A DNA stretch of 64,000 bases from Anaerolineales bacterium. Lineage in GTDB: Bacteria > Chloroflexota > Anaerolineae > Aggregatilineales > J027. Under the pieces are notes generated by a model, which ran no database searches, was not told the DNA's origin, and saw nothing but the letters and a program-made list of their open reading frames with translations. The translations under genes and the position numbers were made by a program. Below, piece after piece: positions 43,606 to 52,375 of the stretch (position 1 is its first letter; each line of letters begins with the position of its first letter). The stretch covers positions 1,364,001 to 1,428,000 of the forward strand of contig JACKCI010000002.1 of assembly GCA_020634155.1 (NCBI GenBank), written 5' to 3'.

Positions 43606-44087
43606 CTAGACCCCCACCCGTCGTGGGCGATACTGAATCGCCTCCGCCATATCGACCACCTCAATGCGCTCATGCCCCGCCAAGTCGCCAATCGTCCGCG
43701 CCAGCTTCAAAATCCGATGATAGGCACGGGCGCTGAGGTGCATTTGGCGCAAGGTGGTGTTCAGCAAGCGCTCGGCTTCGGGGAACATCTGGCAAAAATC
43801 GCGGATTTCGCTGGCTCCCATATCCGAATTGGCGTGCAGATGGGGCAATCCCGTGAAGCGCTCACGCTGGCGTTGACGGGCAGTCTCGACACGCTTGCGT
43901 ATCGCGCTCGAAGGCTCTCCGCGTCGGTCATCGGTCAATTTATCATAATCCACACGCGGCACCTCAATATGGATGTCGATGCGGTCCAGCAGCGGGCCAG
44001 AGATGGATTGCTGATACTTACGGATGGCATTGGTTGAGCAGCGGCATTCATGCACAGGGTCGCCATGGTAGCCGCAGGGACAGGGGT
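43606..44087 (-). pseudogene. comM: C-terminal fragment of YifB/ComM Mg-chelatase-like AAA protein
   Basis: Only the last third (about 160 residues) of a roughly 510-residue ComM protein is here: the Cys motif PCPCGYHGD...CRCS, then ISGPLLDRIDIHIEVPRV and the C-terminal helical domain ending in the usual Arg-rich tail. The AAA+ Walker motifs are absent. ComM is a hexameric helicase aiding branch migration of incoming DNA in transformation. Upstream of PCPCG, family members read AAMN, but here the sequence becomes unrelated (EYP, then DCEEFK). The open frame continues to 44133, but that part is element DNA. The missing N-terminus should lie beyond the right end of the element. Confidence 0.85.
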
Positions 44088-44240
44088 ACTCACAATCCTC
44101 AAATTTTTTATCCAGTACTCGTTCATTACTCACAGCATAACATCAACCCATGTTCAATTACTTGAATCTAGCGCAGTTCAGCACATCCCGACAGATGCTA
44201 TTGCTGCGTCTTGGCTCACAGCCTAATGAGGAGAGAGTTT

Positions 44241-45740
44241 ATGGCTATTTTACTGGGAATTGATGCTAACACAGAGGAACCGACCAAGGTTTTCTTAACA
44301 CCTCAAGCTCGCTACTTGGGAACCTATGTCATCGGGACAACGGGGACAGGTAAAACCACTTTTCTCAAGTCCCTTATCTTGCAAGACATCCAAGCCGGGG
44401 AAGGGGTGTGCGTGCTTGACCCACATGGTGACCTGATTGAAGACCTGCTGGCCTGTATGCCAAATGAGCGAGTGGGTGACACCATTCTCTTTGATCCTGC
44501 TGATATTGAGTATCCATTGGGACTCAACATCTTCACCTGTGACCGCAGTGATCCGCGCCAGCGTGACCTCGTGACCTCAACGGTGATGGATACGCTCTAC
44601 AAGCTGTTTTATATGTCATGGGGGCCACGGATGGAGGATTTACTGCGGCACAGCATCCAGACTCTCCTGTATGAACCCAATACCACCTTTCTTGAACTGC
44701 TGATGATTCTGACCGACTATGAACGTCGCCAGACTTTACGGCAAGCCGCATGTGCTATTGACCCAGTATTACGTCATTTCTGGGAACAGCAGTTTCCAGA
44801 AAGTCGCCATGACCAGTATGGACGGTTAGTCGCTCCCAAAGAGCAGACCGAACTGATTGGCAGTTCTCTCAACAAGATTGGACGTTTTCTAGTCAATCCG
44901 GTGGTGAGAAACATCATTGCCCAGCCGACCAATAGCTTCAATCTGCGCTCGGTTATGGACGAGGGCAAAATACTGCTAGTCAATCTGTCAAAAGGGAGTA
45001 TTGGGGCAGACAACTCGTCTTTTCTTGGATCGGTGTTGGTCAATCAGTTGCTTCTCGCAGCTTTGTCGCGGCGTGATGTGCCTCCAGCTAATCGCCGCCC
45101 CTTTTATCTGTATGTTGATGAGTACCAGAACTTTGCCACCGAGAGTTTTCCCCAACTACAAAGTGAGGCCCGTAAGTTTGCTATCGTGACAACGGTAGCT
45201 CACCAGTACCGTGACCAGTTGGATGAGAGCAATCGCGGCTCAACCTTGAATGTGGCTAACCTGATGGTGTTTCGGGTGTCGGGCAAAGATGCGGTGGAGT
45301 TGGCTGGTCAGTTTGACAACACGCCTTATGAACATCCCGCCCACTACCAGCCTGTTCTAACAGGGTTGGACAACAATCTGTTTGTACCCATACAAACGGC
45401 AGGCAGCAATACCCCTTTGTATCGTGAACTGCCCGGCATGAGGGAAACTTACTCGGATACTCATCTTGAAACGGCGAATATCTTGGCGACTTTACCCCAG
45501 CATCAAGCGATTATGCGGGTGATGGATAGCCAGAGCCGGGAGTTAAAGCAGTACCGCGTGCAGGCTTTACCCGTTAGTTGTGCCCCAAATGAGCAAAAAG
45601 CTGCTCACATTCGTGAGCAATCCCGTCGCCTGACGCGACCCTTGAGTGAAGTTACCCCAGACATTCAGCGCCGGATGAGCAGTGCAACACCACTGACTCC
45701 GGCTTCTTTTGTTGACTGGCGTGAATTTGAAGGAGAGTAA
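44241..45740 (+). CDS. VirD4/TraG/HerA-like conjugative DNA-transfer ATPase 1
   Basis: A 499-residue P-loop ATPase. Walker A GTTGTGKTT (near 28-36) follows a short N-terminal strand, and DPHGDLIEDLL is the second characteristic motif (near 55). Walker B is FYLYVDEYQNFAT (near 295). A Thr/Gln motif, VAHQYRDQLDE, follows. These place it with the VirD4/TraD/HerA-type coupling ATPases of conjugative elements, without an N-terminal transmembrane anchor. GGAG precedes the ATG at 44241. It is followed within 4 bp by a membrane protein gene, which may supply the missing anchor. Confidence 0.82.
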   Translation: MAILLGIDANTEEPTKVFLTPQARYLGTYVIGTTGTGKTTFLKSLILQDIQAGEGVCVLDPHGDLIEDLLACMPNERVGDTILFDPADIEYPLGLNIFTCDRSDPRQRDLVTSTVMDTLYKLFYMSWGPRMEDLLRHSIQTLLYEPNTTFLELLMILTDYERRQTLRQAACAIDPVLRHFWEQQFPESRHDQYGRLVAPKEQTELIGSSLNKIGRFLVNPVVRNIIAQPTNSFNLRSVMDEGKILLVNLSKGSIGADNSSFLGSVLVNQLLLAALSRRDVPPANRRPFYLYVDEYQNFATESFPQLQSEARKFAIVTTVAHQYRDQLDESNRGSTLNVANLMVFRVSGKDAVELAGQFDNTPYEHPAHYQPVLTGLDNNLFVPIQTAGSNTPLYRELPGMRETYSDTHLETANILATLPQHQAIMRVMDSQSRELKQYRVQALPVSCAPNEQKAAHIREQSRRLTRPLSEVTPDIQRRMSSATPLTPASFVDWREFEGE

Positions 45741-45744
45741 CCTG

Positions 45745-46536
45745 ATGTCAAACGCCACCCATCCTAATTTCCCGTCCGATTACGTCTTGTTTCCGCAAGG
45801 AGGAAGTCATTTCGTTGTAGATTTTTGGTCAGGTCAGTTTGAAGTCGGGGCAGCTACCCCACACGCTGCCATGAGCGAGTTTCCGGTACGCATGGCGGCT
45901 TGTTTAAAACAAAAGGCCTATGCCGGGGATACGCATGGCAGACCTCGGTGGGTGACATTCAGCAGTGGCCTAATCGGTGTGGGCCGGAATATGTTTGAGT
46001 ATCGCACCCGCCATGCGAAGGCTTTTGTCTGCTTTAAAGCCATTCAGCGTTTCACCTATGTGTCGCTACGGGTGGTGTACCCCAAGCCTTTGAGTTGGCT
46101 CAAAATCCTTGGTTTTTTGGCAGTTATTTGGGGGCTATCGCTGCTCAACCGCTTGTGGTGGATGATCACAGATACCTTCTACTATGGTTACTACGGTTAT
46201 ACATGGGGGGATTTCCTTGAAGTGGTGGTTTATCAGTTGCGCCCCGATATGTGGTCGTATACCCTACCTGCTGCCCTCTATTTCGGCATTCCCCTGACCA
46301 TCATTCGAGGGTTGTACGCGCATTGGCGGTCAGGCCGCTTTTGGAACTTTCTGCGTGAAGACTTCCAAGAGGTGTACCGCGATGATTTGTCCGCTATTGG
46401 TCAATCGGTCTACATGGCAATCATGGATACGGCGGATAGCTTATCACTTCAACAAGTCGGGCCAGTGCAGCCGCCACCAACCTTTGGCGGGCTGGATAAC
46501 GGCAGCCCACTCACGCGGCGACCCAAGCGCATTTAG
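45745..46536 (+). CDS. Hypothetical membrane protein (263 aa), partner of ATPase 1
   Basis: A 263-residue protein with two predicted transmembrane stretches: about 122-142 (WLKILGFLAVIWGLSLLNRL) and about 178-195 (LPAALYFGIPLTIIRG), joined by a Tyr-rich segment (YYGYYGY). The N-terminal half is soluble and the C-terminal 60 residues follow the second helix. I do not recognise the family. It starts 4 bp after the coupling ATPase and ends 8 bp before the replication-relaxation gene, so the three look co-translated. It may anchor the ATPase to the membrane. Confidence 0.65.
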   Translation: MSNATHPNFPSDYVLFPQGGSHFVVDFWSGQFEVGAATPHAAMSEFPVRMAACLKQKAYAGDTHGRPRWVTFSSGLIGVGRNMFEYRTRHAKAFVCFKAIQRFTYVSLRVVYPKPLSWLKILGFLAVIWGLSLLNRLWWMITDTFYYGYYGYTWGDFLEVVVYQLRPDMWSYTLPAALYFGIPLTIIRGLYAHWRSGRFWNFLREDFQEVYRDDLSAIGQSVYMAIMDTADSLSLQQVGPVQPPPTFGGLDNGSPLTRRPKRI

Positions 46537-46544
46537 GTGACCTG

Positions 46545-47444
46545 ATGCAGCTAACCCGACGTGACGTGGAGATTTTAAAGACTATCTATCACTACGATGG
46601 GATACTGTCGGTAGACCAAGTGCATCGCTGGTTTTTTGGAGCCAAGCGACGGGCGTACTACCGGATTGCAGCTTTGAGCGAGGCCAAGTGCATCCAGCGC
46701 TTGGCCCCTGCCGAGCGCTACCGAGTTCCTGAGCCGATTGTGTGGCTGGATAAGATCGGGGCACAAGTCGTGGCTAATCACATGGGGGTTGAAGAGGCTG
46801 ATTTAAACTGGCGCAGCCAACCGCGTTGGAGTCGGGTGGGACATGACCTTGCACTTAATGAAGTGCGTCATAGTCTCACTCAAGCATGGTCAAAAGATCC
46901 ACAGTACAGTGTAGAAACATGGCATGGGCAGGAGGCAGTAGGGCGACTTTTATCTAGCCCGATTGCCTACCTTGACCCGCAAGGCCAACAACACCAGAAG
47001 GTTGTCAACCCCGATGGGTATTGCTGTGTACGGGTAGACGCTTCTAAGCCGTATCGCCTGCGCTTTGTCATCGAACTGGACAACAACAGCTTCAGCAGTC
47101 GCCGCTTTGGACGGGATAAAGTAGCGCCCCTGATTCATCTCATGCGTTCCCCGCTTTACCAACAGGAGCTAGGTGGACAAACGGGTCGGGTCTTGGTAGT
47201 GACAGTCGGGTCAGAGGTGCGCTTTCATCATCTGCGTAGCGAGGTCAAGGCCGCAGGTGGATCAGGTTACTTTGTCCTGACTCGTGCCGAGTGGATACAA
47301 CCGGAGACTGCCTTAACCGCGCCTATTTTCTATGTAGCGCACTTGGATACCCCTGTGAGTTTTAGAGTTTACCACACAGACTCCTTTCAGCGCCAGCTAC
47401 GAGAGACATTGATCGGTGTACCACAATTGCGAACGTTATACTAA
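46545..47444 (+). CDS. Replication-relaxation family protein 1
   Basis: A 299-residue protein of the Replic_Relax type. Its N-terminus is a winged-helix domain: LTRRDVEILKTIYHYDGILS then VDQVHRWFFG and a Tyr-rich recognition helix (AYYRIAALSEA). The rest contains conserved stretches including the GHDLALNEVR (near 102) and LRFVIELDNNS (near 176) segments; a nuclease-like acidic pattern cannot be excluded. In Gram-positive plasmids, family members are found next to transfer genes. AGGTGA precedes the ATG. A paralogue lies at 53913. The function is inferred. Confidence 0.65.
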   Translation: MQLTRRDVEILKTIYHYDGILSVDQVHRWFFGAKRRAYYRIAALSEAKCIQRLAPAERYRVPEPIVWLDKIGAQVVANHMGVEEADLNWRSQPRWSRVGHDLALNEVRHSLTQAWSKDPQYSVETWHGQEAVGRLLSSPIAYLDPQGQQHQKVVNPDGYCCVRVDASKPYRLRFVIELDNNSFSSRRFGRDKVAPLIHLMRSPLYQQELGGQTGRVLVVTVGSEVRFHHLRSEVKAAGGSGYFVLTRAEWIQPETALTAPIFYVAHLDTPVSFRVYHTDSFQRQLRETLIGVPQLRTLY

Positions 47445-48852
47445 ACGGGTGCCTGCCCATTTTCGCTCACCAGATTTACTGCTGGGGCATCGCGGTTGGT
47501 GGCCTCTAGCCCTCCCCTGTCGGGTGGCCTCCCCAGCCCGGTCAGGACATATGTATGTGGTGGGTAAGACAGGTAAGGGTAAATCCAAGTTTCTTTTATC
47601 CTGCATTGTCCAAGATATTCAAGCCGGGCGCGGTTGTGGGGTGATTGATCCCCATAGCGACCTCATTAGCGAGGTGTTAGGGGTGTTGGATGGTCAAGGC
47701 GCTCTAGCTGACCCCAATATACGTGAGCGCCTCCTCTACCTAGACCCCACCCGTAGCGATTATGTGATCCCCTTTAATGTCCTTGGATTGTCTGCTCCTC
47801 CCTATGAAATGGCCCAGAACGTGATTGAGGCCTTTCGGCGGACATGGGCGGAGAGTTTGGCAGCGGCTCCTAACTTCGAGAACAACATGCTCTATGCCCT
47901 ACTGGTCCTCATCAAGGCCAAGCGCACCTTGGTCGAGTTACCGCGCTTATGGCTGGATGATGGCTTTCGAGAACAACTACTGACTCAAGTAAATGACCCG
48001 GAACTAACCTCCTTTTTTACCGAGCGCTTCGCCCGGTGGGGCCGGGATGCGGCCTTGCGGATCGAGAGTTTGCTTAATAAGGCCACAGCCTTGACCATGA
48101 ACCCCTACCTCAAGCTGATGTTAGGCCAACAAAACAACCACCTAGATTTTCGCTATCTGATGGACAATGGCTATGTCCTGCTTGCCAATTTAGGCCACTG
48201 TGATGAAGAAAGCCAGAAGCTGATTGGCAATCTCATCACCACTGGTTTTGAGCAAGCCGCCTTTGCCCGCCATGATGTTGTACCTCACAAGCGGCGACCC
48301 TTTTATCTCTACATTGATGAGTTTCAAGACTTCTCAGCCGGTTCTGGCTCAGGCAAGACCTTCTCGCGTATCCTGTCGGGTGCCCGCAAGATGGGATTAC
48401 ACCTGATTATCGCCCACCAGAACTTGAGCCAACTCTCCGAGCGTTTGAAGGGAGCCGTGATTGGCAACGTCTGGACGAAGGTCATCTTTGGGGTTTCTGA
48501 AGACGATGCTTATGAGTTTGCCCGACTGGTAGGGTTGGGTGAAGTCAACCCCCACACGGTCAAGCATGACCCCCAAACGGAGACCCAGCATCCGGTCTAC
48601 CTGTCCTTGCCGGAGCAATATTATGACCTCGCCACCACGCTTGCCAACCAAGCGCCACGCCGGGCGGTGGTACGCGACCATATGGGTCAGACCTTCGGGA
48701 TCTGGACACCCAAGGTACCCCCTACCCATGGCTATCCTGAAGCCATCTGTCAAGAGCGCTTGCAAGTCGTGGGTATCCCCTATGCCACCGCTCTAGCCCA
48801 CGTCACGCCTGCCCCTACTCCCCTACCGCCCGCTGATGATTTCTATGAGTAG
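47416..48852 (+). CDS. VirD4/TraG/HerA-like ATPase 2
   Basis: A 478-residue P-loop ATPase distinct from ATPase 1. Walker A GKTGKGKSKF (near 50-59), followed by CGVIDPHSDLISEVLG (near 74). Walker B is FYLYIDEFQDFS (near 296) with the downstream motif LIIAHQNLSQLSER (near 332). The frame begins inside the last 29 bp of the preceding gene; a GTG at 47449 is a possible start just after it. It has no transmembrane anchor. The pairing of two different coupling-type ATPases with replication-relaxation proteins is unusual. Confidence 0.8.
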   Translation: MYHNCERYTKRVPAHFRSPDLLLGHRGWWPLALPCRVASPARSGHMYVVGKTGKGKSKFLLSCIVQDIQAGRGCGVIDPHSDLISEVLGVLDGQGALADPNIRERLLYLDPTRSDYVIPFNVLGLSAPPYEMAQNVIEAFRRTWAESLAAAPNFENNMLYALLVLIKAKRTLVELPRLWLDDGFREQLLTQVNDPELTSFFTERFARWGRDAALRIESLLNKATALTMNPYLKLMLGQQNNHLDFRYLMDNGYVLLANLGHCDEESQKLIGNLITTGFEQAAFARHDVVPHKRRPFYLYIDEFQDFSAGSGSGKTFSRILSGARKMGLHLIIAHQNLSQLSERLKGAVIGNVWTKVIFGVSEDDAYEFARLVGLGEVNPHTVKHDPQTETQHPVYLSLPEQYYDLATTLANQAPRRAVVRDHMGQTFGIWTPKVPPTHGYPEAICQERLQVVGIPYATALAHVTPAPTPLPPADDFYE

Positions 48853-49855
48853 TAGAATACCGCCTATGCCTCTCAAACCCGAACACCTGTTACCAGATGA
48901 AACACTACTTGAACTCATCATTCCCTTCGGCAAGACGTTTGTCCATCGGCAGGATTGCTACCCCCGGCAAGTTCTAAGTGGCAGCTATGTGTGTGTCAAA
49001 GAACCCCTGACTGATACTCACCTTGTGGCCCATGTGCGCGGGACATTGACTCTGGGCGCGTATGCCCTAGATGCCCAGAGTATGGCTCATTGGCTGTGTC
49101 TGGATGCAGATGATGAAGCTCAGTGGCGCGAGGTATTGAAACTAGCAGGCTTCTTGGCGGCTGAGGGTGTTCCTGCTTACTTGGAAACCTCTCGACGAGG
49201 TGGACATCTGTGGTTGTTTACCCCACCCTTGAAGGGTAGTGATATACGCCGCTTTGGGAAGCAACTAATTGCCGCCTATGGCCTCTCCCCTAATCTTGAA
49301 CTGTATCCTAAGCAAGACTCGCTCAAGACCGGGCCGGGGTCACTGGTACGCCTGCCCTTGGGTGTTCATCGCAAGTCGGGCAAGCGCTATCCTTTCATTC
49401 AACTGGATGGCACTCCCTTAGCCCCCACGATCCGCGAGCAATTGGTGCTGTTGGGTTCACCCCAGCGGGTATCCCCAGACTTTATTGAGCAAGTCTTGGC
49501 TGAGATACCGCATGAAGAACCAGAAACGGTGGAGCCAATTGACTTCAACTCAGCGGTACTCTCCCCTGCTGATGGGAAATACCTCTCAGAGCGTCTGAAA
49601 GCCGCCATTTCAGTGTGGGATTTCGTCAGCCGCTATGTTGACTTAGATAAGCAAGGACGGGGATTTTGCCCCTTTCACGACGACCACCATAAGAGCTTTG
49701 GGGTGAATGCCACCGCCAACTACTGGCACTGTTGGGCGGGCTGTGGGGGCGGCTCCATCATTGACTTCTGGATGAAACTGCGAGCAGCCCGCGGTCTCGA
49801 CAGCAGCTTTACGGCAACTATAACTGGTTTAGCAGATATGTTGCTTTCTGAATAA
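48845..49855 (+). CDS. Primase-like protein: AEP-type domain fused to CHC2 zinc finger
   Basis: A 336-residue protein. Residues about 70-220 resemble the archaeo-eukaryotic primase domain seen in TOTE-type systems: an acidic Asp-x-Asp in CLDADDEAQW (near 80), SRRGGHLWLF (near 115) and a downstream LVRLPLGVH segment. Residues about 255-320 form a DnaG-type zinc finger (CPFHDDHHKSF, then WHCWAGCGGG with four Cys/His ligands). The archaeal-type catalytic core with a bacterial-type zinc finger is unusual. The ATG at 48845 overlaps the previous gene's stop; 48866 is an alternative. It may prime replication or transfer of the element. Confidence 0.68.
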   Translation: MSSRIPPMPLKPEHLLPDETLLELIIPFGKTFVHRQDCYPRQVLSGSYVCVKEPLTDTHLVAHVRGTLTLGAYALDAQSMAHWLCLDADDEAQWREVLKLAGFLAAEGVPAYLETSRRGGHLWLFTPPLKGSDIRRFGKQLIAAYGLSPNLELYPKQDSLKTGPGSLVRLPLGVHRKSGKRYPFIQLDGTPLAPTIREQLVLLGSPQRVSPDFIEQVLAEIPHEEPETVEPIDFNSAVLSPADGKYLSERLKAAISVWDFVSRYVDLDKQGRGFCPFHDDHHKSFGVNATANYWHCWAGCGGGSIIDFWMKLRAARGLDSSFTATITGLADMLLSE

Positions 49856-49982
49856 CCTGCTTCAGCAAGAAAACGTGACTCAATAATCCACCGAAAAAAA
49901 TACTACTTTAGCTTGATTTATCCATATTTAATATTTATAATATCAGTTTAAAGGTATTTAAACATGAGGATTCTGACACATC

Positions 49983-50471
49983 ATGACTTGGTATCACCAT
50001 GAAAATGATCTTTGTTATTTTAGTGTTAATGCAGACTTGGTCTACTACCTCACAAAAGAATTTTTTGGAGGAAACTTTTATGTCTATGTTGCCCCACAAT
50101 TCTCTGTTACAAACCCTCCTTCTTCACAACCCTACGAATTACATGCCAGACTGTGTCGTGCTTCTCATAGTCGAGACAGAGGAGATGCCAATATACTTAG
50201 AATTAAAGCGGTGTTGAGAAGTGTGGCTTTAGTTAAAAGAGCGAGCAATATTATCGACGATAGTCAACTTCAGGATATACTAGACACATTAGATATGGCT
50301 CAACCTGAAGATTATAGTCCACTTATTTATGTTATTCCTCGCAGTGCCATTGATCCAAGTAGATTGAAAAGTGTTCCTGTAAAACAAAGACCCCATTTTT
50401 CCAGTCGTGAACTTCGAATCGAAGACTTGCAGGAGCATGAATTCGTTATTATCGGAACAGATTGCTTATAA
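49983..50471 (+). CDS. Hypothetical protein (162 aa), AT-rich cargo
   Basis: A 162-residue protein from the AT-rich insert. It is mostly alpha/beta with aromatic strands near the N-terminus (FYVYVAPQF) and a C-terminal PLIYVIPRSAIDPSRL stretch (near 115). I do not recognise a family. No membrane segment. The gene is convergent with the 451-residue protein (12 bp between stops), so the pair may form a two-gene cargo module. Codon usage and composition differ clearly from flanking element genes, suggesting recent separate acquisition. Confidence 0.55.
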   Translation: MTWYHHENDLCYFSVNADLVYYLTKEFFGGNFYVYVAPQFSVTNPPSSQPYELHARLCRASHSRDRGDANILRIKAVLRSVALVKRASNIIDDSQLQDILDTLDMAQPEDYSPLIYVIPRSAIDPSRLKSVPVKQRPHFSSRELRIEDLQEHEFVIIGTDCL

Positions 50472-50482
50472 TACAGAGTAAA

Positions 50483-51838
50483 CTATAACGAGTAACCTGA
50501 CTCTCTATTTTCCCTAAGCTGGCTAAGTATTTTGTATACTTCGGGTGAGCGTTCTCTTTTTGCATCAACCTCTTGGATTTTTTCTTCAAAATGTTGAATG
50601 ATGGTCGCTGCTTGTTTGTAAGTTTTATCATCTCCCTTTAAAGAATCAATTAAACGCAGAATTTCATTTGAAAGTCTCTCTTTATTTTCATCTTGGATCG
50701 GGTAGTCGTTTACGATATTCTGTAAGATCGGCAACATTGTTTCATCGCTGGTTCCCGGTGCAAAAATGAGATCATTAACTGGTTCATAGTATAGAGCAAT
50801 GTTGGCAAGGGCTATCTGCAACATTCGTAAACTCAAAACTGCATTAGTATGACCTCTAGCACGTTCAACGGCATCAAATAGAGGTGACTCGATGGTTTCT
50901 TCGACATGAGACATAATGTCTGATGATATCATTTCTACTCTATATTTTCCTAGAAGAAATTTTCCGGGTAGCCATGCCAAGTTTATTAGCACTAGACATA
51001 TTGCTAGCATGAATCTGGACACCGATAATAGTGTTATTAGAAATGAATTTCCAAAAGAAGAGATAATACCATTGCTCTTATCGAAAAAAATAGCAATGGG
51101 TTGTTTTATAGAACGATAGTATGCATTACGTGCCAGTGTCCACAAGACGCGCAACCATACATGAGAATAATCATGGAGTGAGCCTGGGTGTTCCAACGAT
51201 GTTTCTGCTTCATTCCAGCGCTTCATAAATGTTTTGTATAAGTTGCTCTTTCCATAGTTCTTAGACCCCTTAAGGAGATACCAGACTCGAACAACGCTAC
51301 GATATTGGTTTACTGTTTCACCTGAAATACTCTGCCAAAGACCTTCGTTATGTGGGTTTTCATCTGCAAAATGCCACTGAACTCCATCTTTGTCTTTAAT
51401 AAGGATAAAGTGATGTGGTCTATATTTTGCCATTCTTCTTGCTTGGACAATTTGTTTTCTTACAAGGGAAAACACTTCAGATGTTTGAGGGTCAACATGG
51501 GGACCATGTAGTATCTTGATATTTGCTTTGTTGTTGGTTCGAGCGAATCTCAAAGCATCTAGTATCCAACTACTATCGATAAATGTATGTCCCATCTCAC
51601 CGAGAGCAATATAGATTTCACTACCTTGAGTGATTAGTTCAGCTACGTTCTTCAAGAATAGTTCGTAATCATCACCGAACTTGAATTTAGGAGTAGATTC
51701 CTCAGATGCAGTTGATCTAAAAAAGGTATAGTATGAAATACCTTTCCTGTCAAACACCTTCGTGCAAAAAGGTTGGATAAACCGATCAGATGGTATGGTC
51801 GCTTTTTGTATGAACTCAATTAGTTTCAACATATTCAT
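50483..51838 (-). CDS. Hypothetical membrane-associated protein (451 aa), AT-rich cargo
   Basis: A 451-residue protein. Residues about 50-175 contain a stretch reminiscent of a half phospholipase-D-like fold (IKILHGPHVDPQTSEVF, then PHHFILIKDKDGVQWHFADENPHN with the H-x-F-x-L-x-K and E-x-P-H pattern), although a full HKD motif is not present. Residues about 260-295 are strongly hydrophobic (one or two transmembrane helices). The C-terminal 150 residues are helical. No known domain can be named with confidence. The neighbouring AT-rich 162-residue gene is convergent. A defence or signalling effector is possible but unproven. Confidence 0.55.
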   Translation of the reverse strand: MNMLKLIEFIQKATIPSDRFIQPFCTKVFDRKGISYYTFFRSTASEESTPKFKFGDDYELFLKNVAELITQGSEIYIALGEMGHTFIDSSWILDALRFARTNNKANIKILHGPHVDPQTSEVFSLVRKQIVQARRMAKYRPHHFILIKDKDGVQWHFADENPHNEGLWQSISGETVNQYRSVVRVWYLLKGSKNYGKSNLYKTFMKRWNEAETSLEHPGSLHDYSHVWLRVLWTLARNAYYRSIKQPIAIFFDKSNGIISSFGNSFLITLLSVSRFMLAICLVLINLAWLPGKFLLGKYRVEMISSDIMSHVEETIESPLFDAVERARGHTNAVLSLRMLQIALANIALYYEPVNDLIFAPGTSDETMLPILQNIVNDYPIQDENKERLSNEILRLIDSLKGDDKTYKQAATIIQHFEEKIQEVDAKRERSPEVYKILSQLRENRESGYSL

Positions 51839-52138
51839 AACAATGTCTCCAGAGTGGAAAATGAGGCGATAGTAAATTATCGACGGGAAACCGAATGAAT
51901 CTCACCTAGAAATGAGATGGGTGGAGGAAAATTTATGGAGAAGATTTTAGACTTAGACCGAATCATTCGACCTCTTGAAACTTAAAAAGCTACCCCAAAA
52001 CCCACTAAAATATTCAACGCAAAATATCTTGAACATACAAACTTGATTGATTATACAATGAAAAATATTAATAGTCCACATATTGTGTAAAAATCATACA
52101 GTCTAGCATTGCTCTAATTTATTCTCACATTTTCCCCG
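51839..52138. other. AT-rich gap with no gene
   Basis: About 300 bp of markedly AT-rich sequence between the minus-strand cargo gene and the partition promoter. No reading frame with coding character. It may hold the promoter of the 451-residue cargo gene. I see no repeat or hairpin of note. Confidence 0.6.
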
Positions 52139-52192
52139 TTGACAGTGCCATGTCCGACCTGCTTGAATGGTTGGTACTGTCTTAGTACCAAC
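52139..52192 (+). promoter_or_regulatory. Promoter with operator of the par operon
   Basis: Perfect TTGACA (52139-52144) and a -10-like TTGAAT (52163-52168) at 18 bp. The inverted repeat GTTGGTACT (52170-52178) / AGTACCAAC (52184-52192), 5-nt loop, covers the start point. It sits 16 bp before the small DNA-binding gene, suggesting autorepression by one of the operon's ribbon-helix-helix proteins. Confidence 0.65.
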
Positions 52193-52207
52193 TTAGCGCC
52201 ATCTTCT

Positions 52208-52375
52208 ATGACCAAATCCCCCCAAGCCCTCATCAAATGCCTTGCTCCCCAACCCCTCAAAGCTGACCTAGAACGCCTTGCTCAGTCGCGTAATATCTCG
52301 CTGGCCGCCCTCTTACGCCTGATTTTGTCGGAGTATGTGCGGCAGAAAGGAGAGGATGGTCATCTCCGTCGCTAA
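52208..52375 (+). CDS. Ribbon-helix-helix type small DNA-binding protein (55 aa)
   Basis: A 55-residue protein. The core LKADLERLAQSRNISLAALLRLILSEYVRQ has the strand-helix-helix pattern of CopG/Arc regulators. It is the first gene of the partition operon and overlaps parA by 20 bp, with the parA ribosome site (AAAGGAGAGG) inside its last codons. It probably represses the operon by binding the GTTGGTACT palindrome upstream. The ATG at 52208 starts after the operator; the longer start at 52139 would begin inside the promoter. Confidence 0.7.
   Translation: MTKSPQALIKCLAPQPLKADLERLAQSRNISLAALLRLILSEYVRQKGEDGHLRR

Noticed and set aside
44088..44133. ComM fragment as a real short gene beginning at 44133
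   Set aside because: The first 15 codons show no similarity to ComM and lie in element DNA; without AAA+ motifs it cannot be a functional ComM.
50483..51838. Full phospholipase D enzyme
   Set aside because: Only one partial motif is seen and the HxKxxxxD signature is incomplete, so a catalytic assignment is not justified.
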